A stretch of 64,000 bases of DNA from Streptomyces monomycini (GTDB lineage: Bacteria; Actinomycetota; Actinomycetes; Streptomycetales; Streptomycetaceae). The stretch spans positions 41,791 to 105,790 of the forward strand of contig NZ_JAFIQY010000029.1 of NCBI RefSeq assembly GCF_022271435.1, in the 5' to 3' direction. A program made the position numbers and the translations under genes. Shown piece after piece: positions 58,957 to 64,000 of this stretch (positions are counted from its first letter, which is position 1; each line of letters begins with the position of its first letter). Below the pieces are notes generated by a model that did no database searches, was not told the origin of the DNA, and saw only the letters and a list, made by a program, of their open reading frames with translations.

Positions 58957-60446
58957 CGGGGGCTCCTGCCGGGGTGGTGCGGGGCGGGGATGGGGTGCTG
59001 GTCGTCCGGGGCGGGGGCGGGGTGATTCCGTACGGGGGCGGGGCGGGCCGGTACGGGGGTCGGGTCTTCTCGTACGAGGGTGGGGTGTTCCCGTACGGCG
59101 GCGGGGCGGTCCGGTACGGCGGTGTGGCGCTCCTGTACGGCAGCCCCGCCGTTCCGCTCCGGCTCCCGCCCCCGTGCCCGCTCCCGGCCCTGGTCCCGCT
59201 CCCGGTCCGTGAAGACCCACGCCCGGAAGAGCAGGAACCGCAGCAGCGTCGCCGCGAGGTTGGCGGCGACCAGCACCGCCATCTCGGTGCCGTGCGCGGG
59301 GTCGCCCGTCGCGGCGTCCAGCGCGGCCAGCGATCCGCTGGTCAGGGCCAGTCCGATGCCGAAGACGACGAGCCCCTGGGCCTGGTGGCGTACGGCGCGC
59401 TCGCGGCCCCGTACGCCGAAGGTCAGCCGGCGGTTCGCCGCCGTGTTGCCGACGGCCGACAGCAGCAGGGCCGCGGCGTTGGCCGTCTGTGGCCCGACGC
59501 CGAGCCGGAAGAGGGAGTAGAGGCCGAGGTAGAGGAGGGTGCTCAGGGCTCCGACCACACAGAAGCCCATGATCTGGCGGGCCAGTCCGCGCGGTACGCC
59601 GGTCAGTTCGCGGTCGCGCGGGTCGTCGCCGAAGGGGCGCGCGAGCCGGTCCAGCGGCAGCGCACCGGTCGCCAGCGCGCGCCCCACGCGCCAGACGCCC
59701 TTGAGGTCCTCGGTGGCCGTCCGCGCGATGTGCACGGTGCTGTGCGGGTCGTCCACCCAGTCCACCGGGACCTCGTGGATGCGCAGGCCGGCGCGTTCGG
59801 CGAGCACCAGCATCTCGGTGTCGAAGAACCATCCGCTGTCCTCGACCATGGGCAGCAGCCGCTCGGCGACGTCGCCCCGTACGGCCTTGAACCCGCACTG
59901 CGCGTCGGAGAAGCGGGCGGCCAGCGAGCCGCGCAGGATGAGGTTGTAGGAGCGGGAGATGAACTCCCGCTTGGGGCCGCGCACCACCCGCGAACTCCGC
60001 GCCAGGCGCGAGCCGATCGCCAGGTCGGAGTGGCCCGAGATGAGCGGGGCGACCAGCGGCAGCAGCGCATTCAGGTCGGTGGACAGGTCGACGTCCATGT
60101 AGGCGAGCACCGGGGCGTCGGAGAGGGACCAGACCGTGCGCAGTGCCCGGCCGCGGCCCTTCTCCTCCAGGCGTACGGCCGTCACCTCGTCGATCGCCTC
60201 GTCCAGCGACGCGGAGATCTCGGGCGTACGGTCCGTGCTCGCGTTGTCCGCGACGGTGATGCGGAAGCCGTAGGGGAAGGTACGGGAGAGGTGGTCGTGG
60301 AGCCGGCGGACGCACGGCTCCAGGTCGGACTCCTCGTTGTAGACGGGGATCACGACATCGAGCACCGTGTCGATCTGGCCGAGGCGCAGATGCTCACGGG
60401 GCGGCAGGGAACCCAGGGGGGTGTGGGCCGGCTGTGTCGTCGTCAT
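58953..60446 (-). CDS. Family 2 glycosyltransferase with GtrA domain
   Basis: The 497-aa protein has a GT2 domain like dolichol-phosphate sugar synthases (VVIPVYNEESDLEPCVRRL, VADNASTDRTPEI, MDVDLSTDLNALLP, QCGFKAVRGDV). Four GtrA membrane helices follow (residues about 305-425). The tail has a Pro/Arg repeat (AVREHPTLVREDPTPV). It would charge a polyprenyl phosphate with a hexose, the donor used by the GT39 enzyme next in the operon. Start ATG 60446. Confidence 0.92.
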   Translation of the reverse strand: MTTTQPAHTPLGSLPPREHLRLGQIDTVLDVVIPVYNEESDLEPCVRRLHDHLSRTFPYGFRITVADNASTDRTPEISASLDEAIDEVTAVRLEEKGRGRALRTVWSLSDAPVLAYMDVDLSTDLNALLPLVAPLISGHSDLAIGSRLARSSRVVRGPKREFISRSYNLILRGSLAARFSDAQCGFKAVRGDVAERLLPMVEDSGWFFDTEMLVLAERAGLRIHEVPVDWVDDPHSTVHIARTATEDLKGVWRVGRALATGALPLDRLARPFGDDPRDRELTGVPRGLARQIMGFCVVGALSTLLYLGLYSLFRLGVGPQTANAAALLLSAVGNTAANRRLTFGVRGRERAVRHQAQGLVVFGIGLALTSGSLAALDAATGDPAHGTEMAVLVAANLAATLLRFLLFRAWVFTDRERDQGRERARGREPERNGGAAVQERHTAVPDRPAAVREHPTLVREDPTPVPARPAPVRNHPAPAPDDQHPIPAPHHPGRSPR

Positions 60447-60472
60447 GGCATCGACACTTCCGGAGCGCGCTG

Positions 60473-62428
60473 TCACCCTTGTGTGGTGCCGCTGTGCCCG
60501 GGCTGTGAATGGGCGTATTCAAGGGGCGTATGGGAACCCTGAGGGGCGCGTGCGGTGTCGCGCGCCGGTCCGCCGGCGGGCAGCCGGACCCGGAAGACGG
60601 TCCGTCCGGGGGCGCTCTCCACCCCGACCGTGCCGCCGTGCGCCGCGACCACGGCCTCCACGATCGCCAGCCCCAGGCCCGTACTGCCGCTGTTACGGGC
60701 GCCTGCGTTCTTCGTACCGCCCGCACTCTCCGTACCGGCTGCACTCTTCGTACCGCCCGCACCGCCCGTACCTTCCAGGCCGTCCAGGCCGCCTGCGCCT
60801 CCTGCGCCTCCTGCGCCACGCGAGTCACCTGAGCCGTGCGAGTCCCGCAAGCCACCTGAGTCACCGGTTCCGCCGCTGCCGCCGCTGTCGCCGCTGCCGC
60901 CGCCCGTACGGGAACGGGAAGCGTCCCCCCGGGCGAACCGCTCGAAGACATGCGGCAGCAGCTCGGGCGGCACACCGGGGCCGTCGTCCCGCACCTCCAG
61001 CCGGACGAAGTGCCCCGCCCCCGGCATCGGCATCTCGCGCCGCAGGCAGGCGACGACCGTGGTGCCCTCGGGCGTGTGCGTACGGGCGTTGGCCAGCAGA
61101 TTGACCAGGACCTGGTGCAGCCGGTCGCCGTCGGCCCGTACGGGCACCGGGTCGGCCGGCAGCTCCAGGCGCCACTTGTGACGGGGGCCGGCGGCGCGGG
61201 CGTCGCTGACGGCGTCCACGACGAGCGGCACGAGGTCGGTGCAGTCGTACGACAGCGGGCGCCCGGAATCCAGCCTGGCGAGCAGCAGCAGGTCCTCCAC
61301 CAGGCCGGTCATCCGCTCCGCCTCGGACTCGATGCGCCCCAGGGCGTGCCGGGTGGCCGGTCCCGGCTCCTCGCGGCCCCGGCGGGTCAGCTCGGCGTAA
61401 CCGCGTATCGAGGCCAGCGGCGTCCGCAGCTCGTGGCTCGCGTCCGCGACGAATCTGCGGACCCGTGTCTCGCTCTCCTGCCGCGCCGCGAGCGCCGACC
61501 CCACGTGCCCGAGCATCCGGTTGAGCGCCGCGCCGACCTGCCCGACCTCCGTACGCGGGTCCGCCTCGGCGGCCGGGACGCGCTCGTGCAACGCCACCTC
61601 ACCGCGGTGCAGCGGCAGTTCGGAGACGCGGGTGGCGGTGGCGGCGACCCGGCGCAGCGGCCACAGCGCGATACGGACCGTGGCGGCGCCCGCGAGGCCG
61701 GCGGCCACCAGGCCCGCGGCGGTCACACAGACCTCCACGACCACCAGCCGCCCGACGACGTCCTGCACCTCCCCGGTCGGCAGCCCGACCAGCGCGGAGT
61801 CGTCCGGCGCCGACTCGACACGGTAGTCGCCCAGGTCGGGGAGGGTGACGGTGTGCGGACGCCCGTCCCGCGGCACGGCGGCCAGCGCCTGCTTCTGCTC
61901 GTCGGTCAGCGTGATCAGGTTCTGCGCGGGCAGCGGATTGCGCGCGTCGATGCTGCGGGCGGCGGCGGTGACGTCACCCTCGGGGGAGAGGCGCGCCCCG
62001 ACCGTGCCGATGGGCTGGCCGGGGCCGGCGATGAACCCGAGGTCCCGGTGTCCGGTGAAGTCACCCTGCCGGCCCACGGAGTGCTGGGCCGACTCCCGCA
62101 GCTTGCCGTCGAGCTGGTTCTGGAGGTACGAGTGCAGCGCGATGGTGGTGACCGTACCGATCACCGCGCACACCACCGCGATCAGCAGAACCGCCGACAC
62201 CACCAGCCGGGTCCGCAGACTCCACCGCCGCGGCCGCAACCGGAACTGCCGAGGACGCCGATGCCGGTGCACACGCGGGCCGGTGGCGGACGCCCCGGCA
62301 CCCGCCCGTACCGCGGTCGCCGAACCAGCGCCCGGAGCCCGCCCGTCAGTCGGCGCACCAGAACCCGCGGCCCGCCCGGCGATCGGCGGACCGGCTGCGC
62401 CCCCCGCGGCCCCCGGTGCCCCGGACAC
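60473..62428 (-). CDS. Sensor histidine kinase (OmpR/EnvZ type)
   Basis: The 651-aa kinase has two membrane helices bounding an extracellular sensor (residues about 80-225), HAMP (LWPLRRVAATATRVSEL), HisKA with DASHELRTPLASIRGYAEL, and HATPase_c (NLLANARTHTPEG, RDDGPGVPPELLPHVFERFA, GLGLAIVEAVVAAHGG). Between the F box and the second G box, an insert of about 65 Gly/Ser/Thr/Ala residues (nt about 60690-60915) interrupts the ATP lid, which is unusual. GTG start, 3-nt gap from the response regulator stop. It probably controls the glycosyltransferase genes downstream. Confidence 0.92.
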   Translation of the reverse strand: MSGAPGAAGGAAGPPIAGRAAGSGAPTDGRAPGAGSATAVRAGAGASATGPRVHRHRRPRQFRLRPRRWSLRTRLVVSAVLLIAVVCAVIGTVTTIALHSYLQNQLDGKLRESAQHSVGRQGDFTGHRDLGFIAGPGQPIGTVGARLSPEGDVTAAARSIDARNPLPAQNLITLTDEQKQALAAVPRDGRPHTVTLPDLGDYRVESAPDDSALVGLPTGEVQDVVGRLVVVEVCVTAAGLVAAGLAGAATVRIALWPLRRVAATATRVSELPLHRGEVALHERVPAAEADPRTEVGQVGAALNRMLGHVGSALAARQESETRVRRFVADASHELRTPLASIRGYAELTRRGREEPGPATRHALGRIESEAERMTGLVEDLLLLARLDSGRPLSYDCTDLVPLVVDAVSDARAAGPRHKWRLELPADPVPVRADGDRLHQVLVNLLANARTHTPEGTTVVACLRREMPMPGAGHFVRLEVRDDGPGVPPELLPHVFERFARGDASRSRTGGGSGDSGGSGGTGDSGGLRDSHGSGDSRGAGGAGGAGGLDGLEGTGGAGGTKSAAGTESAGGTKNAGARNSGSTGLGLAIVEAVVAAHGGTVGVESAPGRTVFRVRLPAGGPARDTARAPQGSHTPLEYAHSQPGHSGTTQG

Positions 62429-62431
62429 CCG

Positions 62432-63181
62432 CTACCCGCCAGGCTTGATCAAATACCCGGCGCCACGGCGCGTGTGAATCATCGGGGCGCGGCCCGCGTC
62501 GATCTTCCGGCGCAGGTACGAGATGTACAGCTCCACGACATTGGCCTGGCCGCCGAAGTCGTAGCTCCACACCCGGTCCAGGATCTGCGTCTTGCTCAGC
62601 ACCCGGCGCGGGTTGCGCATCAGGTAACGCAGCAGCTCGAACTCGGTCGCCGTCAGGTGGATCTCCTGGCCGCCCCGCCACACGTCGTGGCTCTCCTCGT
62701 CGAGCAGCAGGTCGCCCACCGCGAGCAGCGACTCGCTGCGTCCCGCCGCCGCACCCGCCCTGCGCAGCAGACCGCGCAGCCGCGCCACCACCTCCTCCAG
62801 GCTGAAGGGCTTGGTCACATAGTCGTCGCCGCCCGCCGTCAGCCCGGCGATCCGGTCCTCGACCGCGTCCTTCGCGGTCAGGAACAGCACCGGCACCTCG
62901 GGCAGTTCATGGCGCAGCCGCCCCAGTACGGTCAGGCCGTCCATGTCCGGCAGCATCACGTCGAGCAGCACCGCGTCCGGCCGCCACTCACGTGCCGCCC
63001 GCAGCGCGGCCGTGCCGTCACCTTCGGCGCGGATGTCCCAGCCCTCGTAACGCAGCGCCAAGGAGAGCAGTTCGGCGAGCGACGCCTCGTCGTCGACGAC
63101 CAGCACCCGCACCGGGCTCCCGTCGGGACGCAGCAGCTCAGCACGCTTCTTGGCGGTGGATGTGGACGCTGTCACGGTCAT
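62432..63181 (-). CDS. OmpR-family response regulator
   Basis: The 249-aa protein has a receiver domain (VLVVDDEASLAELLSLALRY, DAVLLDVMLPDMDG with the phospho-Asp, FLTAKD, DYVTKPF) and a winged-helix DNA-binding domain (LTATEFELLRYLMRNPRRVL, VELYISYLRRKIDAG, RRGAGYLIKP). It is the partner of the kinase encoded 3 nt downstream. ATG 63181 is taken as start; GTG 63199 lies directly after AGAGGGG and is possible. Confidence 0.93.
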   Translation of the reverse strand: MTVTASTSTAKKRAELLRPDGSPVRVLVVDDEASLAELLSLALRYEGWDIRAEGDGTAALRAAREWRPDAVLLDVMLPDMDGLTVLGRLRHELPEVPVLFLTAKDAVEDRIAGLTAGGDDYVTKPFSLEEVVARLRGLLRRAGAAAGRSESLLAVGDLLLDEESHDVWRGGQEIHLTATEFELLRYLMRNPRRVLSKTQILDRVWSYDFGGQANVVELYISYLRRKIDAGRAPMIHTRRGAGYLIKPGG

Positions 63182-63450
63182 GCTGTCGAGGCTGACCACC
63201 CCCTCTGAGAGCCGTCTTGCGCGTATCTGTGAATCTCCTGAGAAACACCCGTCACCACAGCAATGCTTCAGTGGAACCGGACTGGGCCGCCCCCCGCGCG
63301 GTCCAGCCGGTCACCACTGGAATCAGCATCGCACCCACCACTGACAATCGCCCTGACCTGCGCTTTCACCCTCCCGAAGGGCCTTCGTCCCCCCGCCCTT
63401 CGCCCCCGGCCCCTTCCCTTCACCCCGACGTCAATCCGTACCGTCACCGC

Positions 63451-64000
63451 ATGAAGATCCGCATGAAGATCCTCGCCCTCAACGGCAGCCTGCGCGCCCG
63501 CTCCTCCAACGGCGCCGTCCTGCGCTCCGCCCTCGCGCTCACCGACGCCACGTCAGCCACCGCCGACATCGCCGCGCTTCCCCACTTCCACCCCGACCAG
63601 GACGCTGAGGGCGCCACTCCGCCCGCCCCGGTGGCCGCCCTGCGCCGCGCCGTGGCGGACGCGGACGCCGTACTGGTCGTCAGCCCGGAGTACGCCCACG
63701 GCGTCCCCGGCGTCCTCAAGAACGCCCTCGACTGGCTGGTCAGCAGCGCCGAACTCCTGGGCAAGCCGACCGCGGTACTCACCGCCTCGCCCTCACCGAC
63801 CGGCGCCGCCTACGCACACGAACAGCTGCGCGAAACCCTCCGCATGATGTCCGCCGACGTGGTCCCGGACGCCTGCCGCGACCTCGCCGCCATCGGCCCG
63901 AAGACCGACCCGGCCACCGGAACCGTCACCGACCCCGCCACCCTCCAGGACCTCCGCACAGCCCTGGCAGCACTGACCGCGGCGGCCCCCCCCCCCCCCC
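63451..64000 (+). CDS. NADPH-dependent FMN reductase, partial
   Basis: The first 183 codons are visible. MKILALNGSLRARSSN is the phosphate-binding loop of the flavodoxin-like FMN reductase family; VLVVSPEYAHGVPGVLKNALDWL is its second signature. A 12-bp duplication (ATGAAGATCCGC at 63451, ATGAAGATCCTC at 63463) gives two possible starts; the second fits the family better. The frame runs to the window edge into a 15-base C run with no stop seen. Confidence 0.88.
   Translation, partial: MKIRMKILALNGSLRARSSNGAVLRSALALTDATSATADIAALPHFHPDQDAEGATPPAPVAALRRAVADADAVLVVSPEYAHGVPGVLKNALDWLVSSAELLGKPTAVLTASPSPTGAAYAHEQLRETLRMMSADVVPDACRDLAAIGPKTDPATGTVTDPATLQDLRTALAALTAAAPPPP
63986..64000. repeat. Poly-C run at the window edge
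   Basis: Fifteen consecutive C at the end of the window, inside the FMN reductase reading frame. The run may be longer beyond the edge. Confidence 0.9.

Overview
The window is high-GC actinobacterial DNA. It fits a Streptomyces chromosome, probably an accessory or arm region. The evidence is a short chaplin gene, SigB/SigF-type sigma genes in tandem, many GTG/TTG starts, strong third-position GC, long perfect hairpins between convergent genes, and an abundance of small regulators paired with efflux pumps. No rRNA, complete tRNA, CRISPR array or integrase gene was found.

Left part (1-13.5 kb). A partial DUF2786 gene has a palindromic upstream site, followed by a 186-bp imperfect palindrome. 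Then come an MFS exporter, a methyltransferase, an unrecognised 251-aa protein and a TPR regulator; a coiled-coil protein coupled to an HNH protein; and a lipoprotein. An ECF41-type sigma factor is followed by a perfect ECF41-type promoter, a cupin lipoprotein and an AhpD-like protein. From 10.4 to 13.3 kb, two direct repeats that resemble a tRNA 3' end plus terminator flank three genes of a type VII-secretion-like accessory island.

13.5-25 kb. This part holds a NarL-type two-component system, a methionine aminopeptidase divergent from a small XRE regulator, and a decayed copy of the island membrane gene. An XRE regulator is divergent from an SDR-tautomerase pair across a perfect operator. 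Lipoproteins (one truncated), an acyltransferase and a pirin follow.

25-42.3 kb. Genes for cell envelope, stress and housekeeping-like functions: TatA, an LCP ligase, an ArsR/P-type ATPase pair, a Dabb protein, two SigB-like sigma factors, a secreted trypsin-like protease, a XAT acetyltransferase, YunG-like, cupin, MarR and Uma2 proteins, and a double-headed GntR repressor with a small gene pair.

42.3-49.1 kb. A RifMO-like FAD monooxygenase and RidA are divergent from a TetR gene over nested palindromes. Next is a graspetide (ATP-grasp RiPP) locus with precursor, ligase and PCMT-like methyltransferase (tgmABC type). A second PCMT-like gene points the opposite way. Just upstream of it is the broken 3' end of a second ATP-grasp ligase fused to a fragment of a mobile-element-associated (DUF6262-like) protein.

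49.1-64 kb. A MarR-controlled DHA2 exporter carries three carboxypeptidase-regulatory-like modules and is followed by a YceI protein with the same kind of module. Then come a chaplin, a TetR/DHA2 pair, a GT39-GT2/GtrA-HK-RR operon on the minus strand, and the start of an NADPH-dependent FMN reductase gene, which runs into a poly-C tract at the window edge.

All functional calls rest on motifs read by eye; no database search was run.
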